Source: Azorinus chamasolen
Lineage: Eukaryota; Mollusca; Bivalvia; Cardiida; Solecurtidae
DNA length: 64,000 bases
Direction: 5' to 3'
Assembly (NCBI GenBank): GCA_963576725.1
Contig: OY755241.1
Location: 78,604,003-78,668,002, forward strand
Within the stretch, counting starts at the first letter, position 1. Each line of letters begins with the position of its first letter. Shown here in pieces: positions 41,021 through 51,661 of this stretch. The notes under the pieces are model-generated. The model saw nothing but the letters and a program-made list of their open reading frames with translations. It ran no database searches and was not told the DNA's origin. Position numbers and translations under genes: made by a program.

Positions 41021-42290
41021 TTAGTCACCTCTCTTGATCTTGTGATAGTTTGACGGTGGTCTTGAACTCTTGTGCCTATTCCGGTAAGCCTCAGAACCAC
41101 ATTGAGTTGTGCATGACTGTAAATGGTTAAATATGAACACCAATTTTGACAGGTCCAGGGGCAGATGTCAAAAGCACAATTCTGCAAATCCATACAATAG
41201 ATCAATTAGGGGTAAAGCAATAGAAGCCTGGCAAATCTCTGACAATTCACTTATGGGTTACTAATTTCTCTCATGTTGGTAAACTGTTTTCAATCTGTAC
41301 TTTGACAGAAATATGCTTCAGGTTTTCTACAACCTTAACTATTTTTGCAATAATGTTGAAATCTGTTGGTGCTCTTTTTCCATCATCGGGTATGCAATTC
41401 ATAAAACTGTCACAGGTTTAAATTGAATTTTTAGCCATTGACAAGTTGCCTGAATAAAACAATTTGCCAACAAAGGTCTCCATGATATCTTGGTAGGGAA
41501 AAGAACAGATTGGTGATTTTCTTTTTCATTTTTCTAAATAATAAATCTGAAGAAATAGATTTTTTTCTGTTAACAGGGTGATGATGCTAGTATCATCATG
41601 ACATTGATGCTCAAAGTTACAGTGGCTGCAACTTTACATTATTTTGTTTTAAAATGAATTTCCTGGCTGAATTTTTTTTTAAATATAGACAGTTCCCCCC
41701 TTTTATCATGTGGGGTAAATATTAAAGGATATTAGGATATGTATATTCCCTTTAACACAGCACACGGTTTATACTGACTTAACATAATCATAACATTGTC
41801 ACTTATAACTTATACTTAATATACATATTCTAAATTCCTTTTTTTCACACATTTTCTATTTATTTGAGCCATTGGCAGCTTTGGCATTTTCAAAATTCAG
41901 CAGTCTGTTTTTTATTTAAAAAGGTATTTTTACGGTTACATTATTTCCATGTCAATATATGCTACACCTAGGAACAAATCCATTGTTTAGAATTTGGAGA
42001 AGAAAATCCTCCACCAGTCTTCCTGTATTTACCATGAAATCACGGAGGCCAATGATGGTGATTTTTTCTAAGAATTTACTCCAGGCCCATGCAAGTTTCA
42101 AGGGTTGGATGTTCCATGTTGGAATAGGATACCTGCTGGTTTTAAGATCACTGTAAATGTTTAAGGTTGTACAGGGATGTGTGCAAAATTTTGAAGATAA
42201 AGCTTAGAAACTTTGATGCCAAACTTCCATTGCTTTAAATCTAGTTGAGCTTCTGTTGACAGGTGTTTTTGCAGAATAATGTTGCTGGCT
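41020..42290. other. AT-rich stretch without recognised genes or repeats
   Basis: No palindromic core or known terminus appears here. Frames at 41002-41205 (-) and 41959-42156 (+) resemble no family. GTGATGATGCTAGTATCATC at about 41579 is a small hairpin. Confidence 0.4.
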
Positions 42291-42298
42291 TCAGTCTC

Positions 42299-42660
42299 TT
42301 AACCCTTTACCTGATAGAAACACCTTTTAACCCTTTTCAAAGTAAACCCTATTCAGATGTTTATGGCCGAAATTTGTAAGCATATACATATACATGTAGC
42401 TTATTATAATTCATGAAACTATCTCTTCCAAAAATATTAATTAGATATATAAGGATTAACATGTCAAAATTGGTCTAACCTCTGTCCCGCTACGTTATAT
42501 ATTGAAATTCATATCAGCTCTGTTTATCACAGTGGTTTCAAAATAAAACATTTCTAAAGTTCTTTTTCTCTAGTAAACGCTCCTTTTTGGTCAATTTATT
42601 CAAAGAGGTTGGGTCCAAAAATAGTCTAGGAGGGAGAGAGTTTATATTTAAATCTTTGCA
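42299..42660. repeat. Decayed C-family TTAA MITE
   Basis: CTTAACCCTTTACCTG at left; then CACAGTGGTTTCAAAAT, TTCTTTTTCTCTAGTAAACG, CTCCTTTTTGGTC and AGAGGTTGGGTCCAAAAATAG at right. The GAGCATTTGCTCC hairpin is lost. Confidence 0.45.
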
Positions 42661-42789
42661 GTCATTTGTAGCTCAACGTGGTTTCTAGGCTTGCTTGAAA
42701 GAACATGAGAGTTGAGGCCCCTGCCATACCCTTTGCATGGTCATAAGAGGTGTCTCAGAGGGGTTTTACCCCTTGACTGTCGAGAATGA

Positions 42790-43510
42790 GTTAATTAGCA
42801 TTATGCAAACATGTAGACTTTGATCAGAGGGCTTCTGTAGGAGCTGTCTGATCAGGATCTGCACTGTTTGTTGTTCAAGATCCTCTAGTACATCTTATCC
42901 TTTGAGGCCTGGATTCAATATACAGGGTAACCCTGTTTGGTTTCTCGGCCCTCATGGGCAGATAAGTCTGATTAGCACCAGTCTGTTATTCAATATTTAA
43001 CCCTGTAAATGCAGGAAATGAGTTGACTGTCATTTGCAAATAGTTCAGATCCAGATCAGAAGGTTCCCGGAGGATCCCTCTAATCAAGCTCTGCACTGCT
43101 TGTCTTTCAAAATCCTTTAGCAACTCTGATCCTTTCACACTTAATGGCTCCTACTGTTGAACACTGCTGGACCATTCCACATTGTAAGTTCAGCATTCAG
43201 TCTCAGGATTAACCAAAGTGGTCAATGTCATGATACCATGTGACATTGTAGGGTGTTATGGTGCCGCTAGCATGACTCGAGTACTTCCTCAACCCACCAA
43301 CCTCCCACAAGTGTCCATCAAGAAGGGCTTTGAAATTGCAAGTGAATGCAGCAGTTCCATAAGATACAAAAGGTAAATCACTAATTGTAGTCATCATGAT
43401 GTAAATATTATTCCATATCCTAATTACTCTAACTATTCAGACAAGCAAATAGTGCAGAACTAGATCAAACTTCTCTTGAGAGTCTTTCAGGGTTTTCACT
43501 GTTTGTTACA
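42790..43510. repeat. Isolated palindromic cores
   Basis: These are at about 42804-42872 (TCAGAGGGCTTCTGTAGGAGC), 43028-43112 (GGTTCCCGGAGGATCC) and 43444-43505 (CTTCTCTTGAGAG). Each keeps the arms GCAAA..GTGCAG and TGCACTGTTTG but lacks TTAA ends. No gene is seen between them. Confidence 0.45.
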
Positions 43511-43604
43511 TTGTCGGTCTAATTTTAAGTTATAATCTCTTCAAAGTAGTGGAGAGAGGAGATTGGGTGTTTGAATAGTTTGGGTAGTTAGGGTATTTAA
43601 ACCC

Positions 43605-44044
43605 ATTCCCCCATATTGACGCCTTTGGAATATGTAGGGTATTTAACCCATTCCCTCATTTTGATGCCTTTTGACGCTCCTGCAAAAGTCACTTTTAAAA
43701 ACCATTTTGACAATAGAGGATATTTGTACGTTCCAGTGAGATATCAATTTTTATTTTCATTGTATAAGAAGGGAGATAACTCATTATTTTTTCCACGAGG
43801 CTTGTCTATTATTTGCAATACACCCCGTTATGCCATGAATATTCATTAAGAAATAATGACATCATGAATATTCATTGGCTGAAATTTTATTAGCTGAAAT
43901 TTAATAATGGAACACAAGGTTTTTTTACTATGGCAGAAATTGTAGAATTAGATCTACATGTATACAATTCCATAAGCCAACAGAGAATACCCTGATTTGA
44001 CTGCACCTACCGTTACAAGACGTATTTATGGAGTAAAGGGTTAA
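43605..44044. repeat. Two decayed TTAA MITEs (C-type then B-type)
   Basis: The first starts TTAACCCATTCCCTC with AAAGTCACTTTTAAAAACC. The second has CATGAATATTCATTAAG, GACATCATGAATATTC, GCCAACAGAGAATACCC and ends GGAGTAAAGGGTTAA. Confidence 0.5.
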
Positions 44045-44182
44045 CACATAGTGGAAAACAAAAATCAACAAATGCATTTCGGGTTTAGTTTACTGTTGCT
44101 TATACAGATCCTGACCAGAAATATAAATAGTAACGGCTCCAGATATAATGCATAGATTAAATTATTTTCCATAAATACTAAT

Positions 44183-44651
44183 CTAATATTTCGACCACTT
44201 AGGGCCTTTTTCAAACATTATCATTTGAAATTACTCTCTTTGATTTGTAACCGGCCGCATGGCTCAGTGGTAGAGCGTCCGCCTGTGGTACAGAAGGTCG
44301 TGGGTTCGATCCCGGGCCGCGACAGACCAAAAGTTGGTACTAGTAGCTCCCTTGTCTGCGCTCGACATTAAAAGGTGTAGTTCTAGGACTGGTCGGCCCG
44401 GTGTCAGGATAATGTGACTGGGTGGGATGCCCTTGCCATGTGCCCGCGGCAGGGGTATTTCAGTGAGGCAGCACTATAACTTGTCTCATGCGGGTGCCGT
44501 CTGCATATAACTGAAATACTGTTGGTCGGACGTTAAACCCAACTCACTCACTCACTCTTTGATTTTATGGCTGAATGCATGTAACAAAAAATGTGACGTG
44601 TATCTTGACATGATAATCTTTGAAAAAGGCCCTTAGTGGTCGAAATATTAA
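44183..44651. mobile_element. Palindromic element with a SINE in its loop
   Basis: The arms TAATATTTCGACCACTTAG, GGCCTTTTTCAAA and TTTGAAAAAGGCCC, TTAGTGGTCGAAATATTA are inverted repeats. The SINE at 44247-44554 sits between them. Confidence 0.65.
44247..44554 (+). mobile_element. tRNA-derived SINE, full length
   Basis: The head has an A box TGGCTCAGTGGTAGAGC and a B box GGTTCGATCCC in a good T arm. The body matches the truncated copy at 2578-2833, and the tail is GACGTTAAACCCAA(CTCA)n. The flanks CTCTTTGATTT (44236-44246 and 44555-44565) are a target duplication. It resembles molluscan RUDI/V-SINE elements as remembered. Confidence 0.85.
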
Positions 44652-44723
44652 ATAAGAGCAGTTCAAGTATTTATGTATTATATTAATTCCCTATTTTGGA
44701 AAATTTTCTTCATTGTAAATTAT

Positions 44724-44820
44724 TTTGACCAAATCCTATGTTGTGACCAATCTTTACGTAGAATTATCTCGAGGAGATAATTCTAAAGAGTTGTCACAAC
44801 ATAGAATCTGGTGGAGAAAT
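44724..44820. repeat. Short hairpin MITE, GTTGTGACC family
   Basis: TTTTGACCAAATCCTATG, TTGTGACC .. TGTCACAA, CATAGAATCTGG. The loop is itself a hairpin, GAATTATCTCGAGGAG, ATAATTC. Confidence 0.55.
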
Positions 44821-44927
44821 GACAATTTTAGTATTTTGAGTATGCATTTTTTTGTTTGCAGGATAAAACAGATGTAGCATGAGCAATGACCCCTTGGATA
44901 TGGAAATTGAGTTAATTGGCAGACTTG

Positions 44928-45080
44928 GACCCAGATCAGCACTGTTTGACATTAATAAAGATGGGACACGGACCCAGATCAGCACTGTTTGACATTAATG
45001 AGATGGGACTCGGACCCAGATCAGCACTGTTTGACATTTGATAAAGATGGGACTCTGACCCAGATCAGCACTGTTTGAAT
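44928..45080. repeat. Four tandem 42-44-bp units from a MITE half-core
   Basis: The unit GACCCAGATCAGCACTG, TTTGACATTAATAAAG, ATGGGAC starts at 44928, 44971, 45013 and 45057. It carries the CCAGATC arm of the palindromic core only. Confidence 0.8.
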
Positions 45081-45187
45081 GTGTACGTGTTCATACGGAA
45101 TAGACTGTACTGTTCAATAAGGTTGGAACCACTTGCTTCGCTAGTTTGAATTCGCAAGGTTTTGCTGTATTTTGATTAGTTGACTTG

Positions 45188-45434
45188 TTAACCCTTTCCC
45201 TGGTATAAACACTTTTTCATGCATTTACAAACAAGGTAGACCCATATCAGATGGTTCTTATCAGAGTCGTCTCATCAGTGGCTGCCCTGTTTGCTAATGG
45301 AATTTGATAGATCTGTTTCTTTAGTTTCTGAAATGGCTACAATGTTCCACCTTCCATATTTCTTTAAAAGTATTCTGTCCATGAATATTCAGTAGGTATT
45401 AAAGTTGGAATGAATATAGAACAGGGAAAGGGTA
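45188..45434. mobile_element. piggyBac-like palindromic MITE (A)
   Basis: TTAACCCTTTCCCTGG at left and AACAGGGAAAGGGTAAAG at right. The core is GTAGACCCATATCAGATGG with a degraded centre. The A-family tail is complete (GATAGATCTGTTTC, CTACAATGTTCCACC). Confidence 0.7.
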
Positions 45435-45452
45435 AAGAGAATTATGAAATAT

Positions 45453-45667
45453 TAACCCATTCCCTCATATTGATGACTTTTGACACCTCTGTAAACTTTA
45501 CTTCCTGAAACCATCGTGATAAAAAGAGCATTTGTTCCATAGCAGCAGATGCTCTATTTATCACAATGGTTTCAACGCTACACTAAAAATTCCTTTCCTC
45601 TAGTTTCTGCTTTTTGGTAAATATACTCAGGTAGGAACTACAAACAGCCTATGAGGGAATGTGTTAT
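45453..45667. mobile_element. C-family TTAA MITE
   Basis: TTAACCCATTCCCTC at left; GATAAAAAGAGCATTTG .. CAGATGCTCTATTTATC hairpin; tail TTCCTCTAGTTTCTGC; right end CCTATGAGGGAATGTGTTA. Confidence 0.65.
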
Positions 45668-45731
45668 GGATCTGCCATAGTGTCAGATTTCTTTGTTCAT
45701 GTTATCATAAAACTTCAGTAATAGTCAGTCT

Positions 45732-45915
45732 TTAACCCTTTCCTCCATATGCCTTTCTACACCTTTGTACAAACAGAGTAGACCCAGATTGGATGGCTAC
45801 TGTAGGAGCTGTCTGATCAGGGACTGTTCAATTTGCCTTTGATGTAATAAAGGTATAATTCTACAATTTCTGCCGTGGCCAAACATAACTGTGCCCATGT
45901 GCTGTTATAACTAGG
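45732..45915. mobile_element. piggyBac-like MITE (A/B), right end lost
   Basis: TTAACCCTTTCCTCCATA; core GTAGACCCAGATTGGATGG, CTACTGTAGGAGC, TGATCAGGGACTGTTC; tail CTACAATTTCTGCCGTGGCC. Confidence 0.5.
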
Positions 45916-45919
45916 TCTA

Positions 45920-46150
45920 GCTCTAGACACTGATGACAGGTACGTTTTAATTGTGTATTTGCTCTATGGAGCTAAATAGATTTTATTTTATTTTTAATTT
46001 TATTTTTTATATTTTTTTATTTTAATTTTTCCCGATATAGCCCCAGAGACCTTCCTACCTTGCCGTGGTTCTGGGGCCTAATTGCCAAAGGGGATGTCTC
46101 TGTTTATTTGACAGAGATTATCCCCTCTGCCAAGAACTAAAAGGAAGTCC
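45920..46150. other. Low-complexity T-rich tract and unassigned hairpin
   Basis: An (A/T)-rich run of TTTTATTTTTAATTTTA type (45975-46030) is followed by AGCCCCAGAGACC .. GGTTCTGGGGCC, an imperfect hairpin. Confidence 0.4.
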
Positions 46151-46153
46151 CTG

Positions 46154-46386
46154 TTAACCCTTCGCTTGCTGAATTTTAAAATACATTTCTCCTTCTTTAC
46201 CCATGCCCTGTTGTATAATTACATATATTTTTACTGTGTACAAGTACATTTTATTGTATATCGCTGTGCATTAAGTGCTGTGGAGTGTACTGATTGCACA
46301 CTCAACCTGTAAGTAGTGCAGACCTCATCTGGGTCTTCATTATTTACAGGTATATATATTGACATGAATAGCAAGCGAAGGGTTAA
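46154..46386. mobile_element. D-family TTAA MITE
   Basis: It is 233 bp: TTAACCCTTCGCTTGC and ATAGCAAGCGAAGGGTTAA. Arms are CCTGTAAGTAGTGCAGACC and GGGTCTTCATTATTTACAGG; the centre has collapsed to CTCATCTG. Confidence 0.75.
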
Positions 46387-46483
46387 TTTTTTTTAGATAC
46401 ACAATTCTAACATTTTCCTTTTCTCTGTAGGAAAGGGTTAATAAATGTATTATTTATATTCTTGTTCAATTTCTATCTTGTTG

Positions 46484-46527
46484 GTACTCACTAGAATTGG
46501 CTCGAGACAAATCTAATGAGTACCAGC
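46484..46527. repeat. Hairpin around TTGGTACTCA
   Basis: CTTGTTGGTACTCACTAG .. CTAATGAGTACCAGC. A related half is at 13473-13490 (TGTTGGTACTCATTAAATC). Confidence 0.4.
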
Positions 46528-46550
46528 ATGAATGAGTTTGTCAGAGAAAT

Positions 46551-46890
46551 GAACCCTTTACTCCATAAATATGCCTGGTTTCTACACATTTACAAACAGA
46601 GTAGACCCAGACTAGACGTTTGCTGTGATTTTCATGAGTACCAGCAAGAATGTGATGGATATTTTAGCTGAAGTTTTATGATGTAAACTTTTTAAGGAAT
46701 TTATTTTCTTTGACACAAACTGTAGAATCAGACCTGTGTCATGTCCAAAGCAAATATAGTAAACTCTGATCTTACAGCTCAAATATAGTAGACTCTGATC
46801 TGACGGCTCATATAGGAACCATCTGATCTGGGTCTACTCCGTTTTCAATTGTGTGAAAATGTGTTTATATGAGGGAATTGGTTATAGATC
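46551..46890. repeat. Two incomplete TTAA MITEs
   Basis: First: GAACCCTTTACTCCATA with GTAGACCCAGACTAGACG. Second: a repeated arm AAATATAGTA(A/G)ACTCTGATC, then GACGGCTCATATAGGAACC, CTGATCTGGGTCTACTCC, ending ATGAGGGAATTGGTTA. Confidence 0.5.
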
Positions 46891-46939
46891 TGTAGCCGGA
46901 TAGAGATAGTGGTGAAACAGTTCAGTCATAGGTTTTACT

Positions 46940-47018
46940 GTGTGGCTTGGTAGCTCAGTCGGTAGAGTGTTGGTCAGTAAGCCAGAGGTCCTGGGTTCGA
47001 GTCCCAGTCGAGTCGCAC
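46940..47018 (+). tRNA. tRNA-like sequence (probable pseudogene or SINE head)
   Basis: The possible acceptor pairs are GTGTGGC and GTCGCAC. A box TAGCTCAGTCGG with D arm GCTC..GAGT, and T arm CTGGGTTCGAGTCCCAG with a perfect B box GGTTCGAGTCC, are present. The anticodon stem has G-T pairs and only a six-base loop, and four extra bases (TCGA) sit between T arm and acceptor. A polymerase III origin is clear, but function as a tRNA is doubtful. Confidence 0.45.
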
Positions 47019-47178
47019 ACAATTTGGATCCATATAAAACATCAAATAATAGGTTGACCTGTCTACACTGGGGGCGAAGAAGTCTGTTTGCAGTTTAATT
47101 GTAGAATCTACACTGATGAATTTGAAGAAAATATTTGAAGTTTTTTCGTAAATAATTTATATTGAAGATGTTTCCATA

Positions 47179-47448
47179 AACAAGAGCTCCATGCGGCACC
47201 AACGCTCGTCTGATTTGGTGCTTGTCCAGCAAATTTTAAACAGAACTCCCAATTTTTTTAATCAAGAGTTCTTATGTAGGGGCCGTCCCCTCAATGAGAT
47301 CTAAGATCCTATGAAATTTCATATTGGTACCTCTTATACTTTTCGAGTTATGGTCAATGTTAAGATTTCGGACTACAACGTACGATGACGGCAATGCAGA
47401 CTCAGGAGTTACGACAGTAGCTCGTGATTTCTTCGAAGCAAAAAACTA
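47179..47448 (-). mobile_element. AGCTCGTCT-family element, reversed copy
   Basis: Read on the minus strand it ends with CAGACGAGCGTTGG, GCCGCATGGAGCTCTTGTT and carries the body phrase shared with 342-633 (CATATTGGTACC, TATACTTTTCGAG inverted). The 5' end is degraded at AGTAGCTCG. Confidence 0.5.
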
Positions 47449-47735
47449 GATTTCAAAAATAATTACTAACTACATTTATGTCTCGTATTCAGACTCTGCC
47501 CGTAGGATTTTGACTACATATTTTCTGTCTTTGATGGACGATACTGTCAGAATATTAGAATACATCTCCTTCCCTGCATCGTTAGCACTGCACTGTTGGC
47601 ACATGTACTTAATATTTAACCCATAACCATTGCACCTAGGCACTTGTACCCCTTGAAGGTGTTTACAGGAATAAGCAAATATCTGCAGCAAACCCTTTAT
47701 TTTAAACCTACATACAAAATTTGAATTAAACTTGC

Positions 47736-47940
47736 ATAACCCTTTACCTGATAGTATTTTATGCCTTTAAAAAACAGTGGACCCACATGTCAGATGGCTC
47801 CTGCAGGAAGTCTGTTCTGTTTGTTCAAATTATGTAGATACAATTCTGCAGTTTCATTAAACAAAATAAGTGTTTGAAAGACACCTATTTGTGTCAAGTT
47901 TTTTCATATCTAAAACCTTTTCTTGGATACCTTTTGTTCC
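47736..47940. repeat. Decayed TTAA MITE fragments
   Basis: CATAACCCTTTACCTG, GTGGACCCACATGTCAGATG, GCTCCTGCAGGAAG, TCTGTTCTGTTTG. The right half runs into unassigned sequence. Confidence 0.4.
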
Positions 47941-48888
47941 TGCAGGAACCGTCTGATCAGAGTTGGCTCTGTTTATTCCTTTCCCTTTTCTATTTTTATT
48001 CAAAATTTCAATAAGTAAAGAATAATTTCAGAAAGCAAAGAAACAGATCTATCAAATTCTATCAGCAAACGGAGTAGACCCTGATCAGATTGCTCCTATT
48101 GGAGCCATCTGATCTGGGTAAGAGGAGCCATCTGATCTGGGTCTACTCTGTTTGCAAATAGGTGTTTATATTTCTGCAGGAACCGTCTGATCAGAGTTGG
48201 CTCTGTTCATTCCTTTCCCTTTTCTATTTTTATTCAAAATTTCAATAAGTAAAGAATAATTTCAGAAAGCAAAGAAACAGATCTATCAAATTCTATCAGC
48301 AAACCGAGTAGACCCTGATCAGATGGCTCCTATTGGAGCCATCTGATCTGGGTAAGAGGAGCCATCTGATCTGGGTCTACTCTGTTTGCAAATAGGTGTT
48401 TATATTTCTGCAGGAACCGTCTGATCAGAGTTGGCTCTGTTTATTCCTTTCCCTTTTCTATTTTTATTCAAAATTTCAATAAGTAAATAATTTTTCAGAA
48501 AGCAAAGAAACATATCTATCAAATTCTATCAGCAAACGGAGTTGAGCCTGATCAGATTGCTCCTATTGGAGCCATCTGATCTGGGTAAGAGGAGCCATCT
48601 GATCTGGGTCTACTCTGTTTGCAAATAGGTGTTTATATTCCTGCAGGAACCGTCTGATCAGAGTTGGCTCTGTTTATTCCTTTCCCTTTTCTATTTTTAT
48701 TCAAAATTTCAATAAGTAAAGAATAATTTCAGAAAGCAAAGAAACATATCTATCAAATTCTATCAGCAAACGGAGTAGACCCTGATCAGATGGCTCCTCT
48801 TGGAGCCATCTGATCTGGGTAAGAGGAGCCATTTGATCTGGGTCTACTCTGTTTACAAATAGGTGTTTATATGAGGGAAAGGGTTATG
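47941..48888. repeat. Four tandem ~234-bp units made from a TTAA MITE
   Basis: Each unit begins TGCAGGAACCGTCTGATC (47941, 48175, 48409, 48642). It continues with TTTCCCTTTTCTATTTTTA, GAAAGCAAAGAAACA, the core GTAGACCCTGATCAGA, TGCTCCTATTGGAGCC and a duplicated right arm AAGAGGAGCCATCTGATCTG. The last unit ends ATGAGGGAAAGGGTTA. Confidence 0.85.
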
Positions 48889-49230
48889 TAATTATGTAGA
48901 TGTAATTCTCATTTTTGATATCACTGGATCAAAAAAACAAGTTTTAAAATGTCTTTGATAAGCTTTTTCTTGAAAATTGGAGTAAACTGAAGACTTAGTG
49001 TCACATATTTGTAGAATGAAACTTAGGAATTTTATGTATATTGATGTTCCATATTTCCTGTAAACAACTAAGTTTATCTCAACTGTGTTCAAATATTCTG
49101 ATGTTATATCTCCATAGTGACTGATTCCCAATATCTCATTTGATCTTGCATTGAGAGCAAACTACTATTTTCTAGGTGGAGTCTTTTCAAGTCAAATTTT
49201 GAGTAACTGGTCTTAGACTAATTTATAGAG

Positions 49231-49503
49231 TTTTAGCTCGTCTATTTCGAAGAAATCACTCGATATTGTCGTTGTCGTCGTCCGAAATCTTAACATTGAC
49301 CTTAACTTCAATTTTTCATTTACAACCTTTAATTTTGGTATGCATTACAAGAGCTATCCACACATACCAAAATGATAACAGACGAGCGTTCACACCCGCT
49401 TGCTCGGGTTTCTCTGTATCCTCTCTCTTGGGCGTCCAATTAGCCCGTAGTGAGCAGAAATGGACGTAAATCAACACAAAGCACCGGCTTGCGGTGCTCT
49501 TAT
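49231..49503 (+). mobile_element. AGCTCGTCT-family element with an internal insertion
   Basis: It starts TTTTAGCTCGTCTATTTC. CAGACGAGCGTT is followed not directly by the 3' hairpin but by about 95 bp (CGGGTTTCTCTG..AATCAACACAAA). Then the hairpin GCACCGGCTTGCGGTGC and TCTTATTT. The same ~95-bp piece recurs inverted at about 60346-60440. Confidence 0.55.
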
Positions 49504-49671
49504 TTATTTGCATCTTACTATTGTGTGACAGGATAGCATACCGAGTGCTATATTCTTCATTGATGGAAAACCTGCACAAATGTTTTTAAGCATTCCAATA
49601 ATTTTATTACTTGATACTCAACTTGCTTTCTTTTTAAGTGTTATTATTCTATGATTAAAGAATTTAACCAA

Positions 49672-49920
49672 TTCCAGCAGATTGGCGCCTTTTGACGCCC
49701 CTGTAAACGTCACTTTTTTAAACCATTCTGATAAACAGCATTTGCTCCATAGAAGCAGTATAGACCCTGGTCAGGTGACTCTTGTATGAGCTGGCTGTCT
49801 GAACAGGATTTACTGTGTTGAGTATGGAAATGTATAGATGTGATTCTACAGTTTCAGCCACGATCAAAATATCTTGTGTTTATACGCCATTATAAAAATT
49901 AAACAAATATTATAATATTA
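49672..49920. repeat. Chimeric TTAA MITE: C-type left, A/B-type right
   Basis: TTAACCAATTCCAGC, GACGCCCCTGTAAACGTC and GATAAACAGCATTTGCTCC (C family) run straight into AGTATAGACCCTGGTCAGG, ACTCTTGTATGAG and CTACAGTTTCAGCC (A/B family). Confidence 0.5.
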
Positions 49921-49924
49921 TTTC

Positions 49925-50143
49925 TTAACCCTTTCCTCCATAAATACGCCTTTCTACGCCTCTGTAAAATTCACTTTTTAAAACCATTGTGATAAATATA
50001 GCATTTGCTCAATGCTCTATTTATCACAATGGTTTCAAAGCTAAACAATTCTAAAATTATTTTCTCTAGTAAATGCTCCTTTTCGGTAGATGTATTCAAA
50101 GAAGTTGGATCTAAATATTTATAGCTTTGGGGAAATAGGTTAA
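49925..50143. mobile_element. C-family TTAA MITE
   Basis: It is 219 bp: TTAACCCTTTCCTCCATA and GGGGAAATAGGTTAA. The hairpin GATAAATATAGCATTTGC .. AATGCTCTATTTATC has lost its GCTCCTATAGGAGC centre. Tail TTTTCTCTAGTAAATGC. Confidence 0.7.
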
Positions 50144-50790
50144 ATGGGTATTTATCAGGTAATGGGTGGATTAGAATTTACATTGTGTACACATACAAAA
50201 ATTTGTCTTAGTGTTCTCTTATGTTTTATCTTAAGTTTTGTGTCATTGTCAACTATATGTTTTGTGTAATGAATGAGATGTATCATGGGAGAAAAGACAC
50301 TGACAGAGCAAACAGTAAAACCCCAGATCAGCTGCCCATTGGGAAGTACAGGGTCTAATGAGATCAGCTGAGTTGGAGAAAACATAAGACTCAGATCAGC
50401 TCTCATGCAAAAAACATGGTCTATTGAGATGGCTAATTGACTAACTGGGGTGTTTAACTTGACCCATTCAAGGCAGAAATTTCATTTATAGCTTTTGGGG
50501 AATAGGTTAAATGAATATTTACCAGGTAATGGGTGGATTAGAATTTACATTGTGCACAAATACAAAATTTTGTCTTAGTGTTCTCTTATGTTTTATCTTA
50601 AGTTTTGTGTCATTGTCTACTACATGTTTTGTGTAATGAATGAGATGTATCATGGGTGAAAGGACACTGTGACAGAGCAAACAGTAAAAGCCCAGATCAG
50701 CTGCCCATTGGGAAGTACAGGGTCTAATGAGATCAGCTGAGTTGGAGAAAACATAAGACTCAGATCAGCTCTCATGCAAAATTTGACTAA
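50130..50790. repeat. Direct duplication of a ~285-bp segment, offset about 367 bp
   Basis: 50130-50415 and 50497-50782 share long identical runs (GGTAATGGGTGGATTAGAA, TTGTCTTAGTGTTCTCTTA, CAGATCAGCTGCCCATTGG). The duplication starts in the right end of the C-family MITE, so it post-dates that insertion. Confidence 0.8.
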
Positions 50791-50948
50791 CTGGGGTGTT
50801 TTACCATTCAATGCCGAATTTTCAGAGGAATGGCCTATACTGGTTTAAGTATTCACTATGAAAGGCTTAACTTTGCTAGATGATTTTAATGATAAACAAT
50901 GCTGACTCTAGCCAGACGGTTCTAACACTGTTTGCAACTGTCACTATA

Positions 50949-51045
50949 CAGTATGGAACCCCTCTAAACCGGACATTGAATTAAGTATAGATGTCGGTCT
51001 TGGAGACAGCTTAATGCAGGGTGAAAGTCATGAGGGGTTTTACTG
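50949..51045. mobile_element. Tigger-like MITE, 97-bp deletion derivative
   Basis: CAGTATGGAACCCCTCTAA at left, TGAGGGGTTTTACTG at right, TA on both sides. The left arm CAGCTTAATGCAGGGTG is kept. The centre and right arm are gone. Confidence 0.65.
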
Positions 51046-51309
51046 TACATGTACACTTTATACATTCAACGGGTTAGCTAATTCCCTTGGAATTATTCAA
51101 TACTTTCAACCTTTTAGCTGTGGAATTGTGATTATCAATGTAAGCACTTTGGAACAAAACACCATGAAATGTTGCATCTCATCAGAATACAAACTATTGA
51201 CTATTTTAAGAAACTAGCAGACAGCAACCCTTTGTAGACTATAATTAACTGAATTTGTATATTGGTCAGTGCCATTTAACAAACTGTATCTGAGTAAACA
51301 GTAGTTTCT

Positions 51310-51605
51310 TATCAAATGGCTCCTACAGTGGCTGCCTGATCTGGGTCTATTCTGTTTGCAAAGGTCAAATGGCTCCTACAGTAGCTGTCTGATCTGGGTC
51401 TACTCTATTTGCAAAGGCCAAATGGTTCCTACAGTAGCTGTCTGATCTTGATCTACTGTTTGCAAAGGTTAAATGGCTCCTACAGTACTGTCTGATCTTG
51501 GTCTATTCTGTTTGCAACGGTCAAATGCCCAAATGGTCCCTACAGCAGCTGTCTGATCTGGGTCTACTCTGTCTGCAAAGGTACCAAACAGCATTTACAT
51601 TAGAG
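51310..51605. repeat. Five tandem ~54-bp units from a MITE half-core
   Basis: The unit AAATGGCTCCTACAGTAG, CTGTCTGATCTGGGTC, TACTCTGTTTGCAAAGGT starts near 51315, 51369, 51422, 51473 and 51533. The end GAGAAAGGGTTAA follows. Confidence 0.8.
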
Positions 51606-51661
51606 AAAGGGTTAAACATTTCCCAAACATGAGGAGCTCTCTGCATAACTTTCATCCTGCT

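Noticed and set aside
46940..47018. Functional tRNA gene
   Set aside because: The anticodon loop is one base short and extra bases separate T arm and acceptor; kept only as a tRNA-like sequence.
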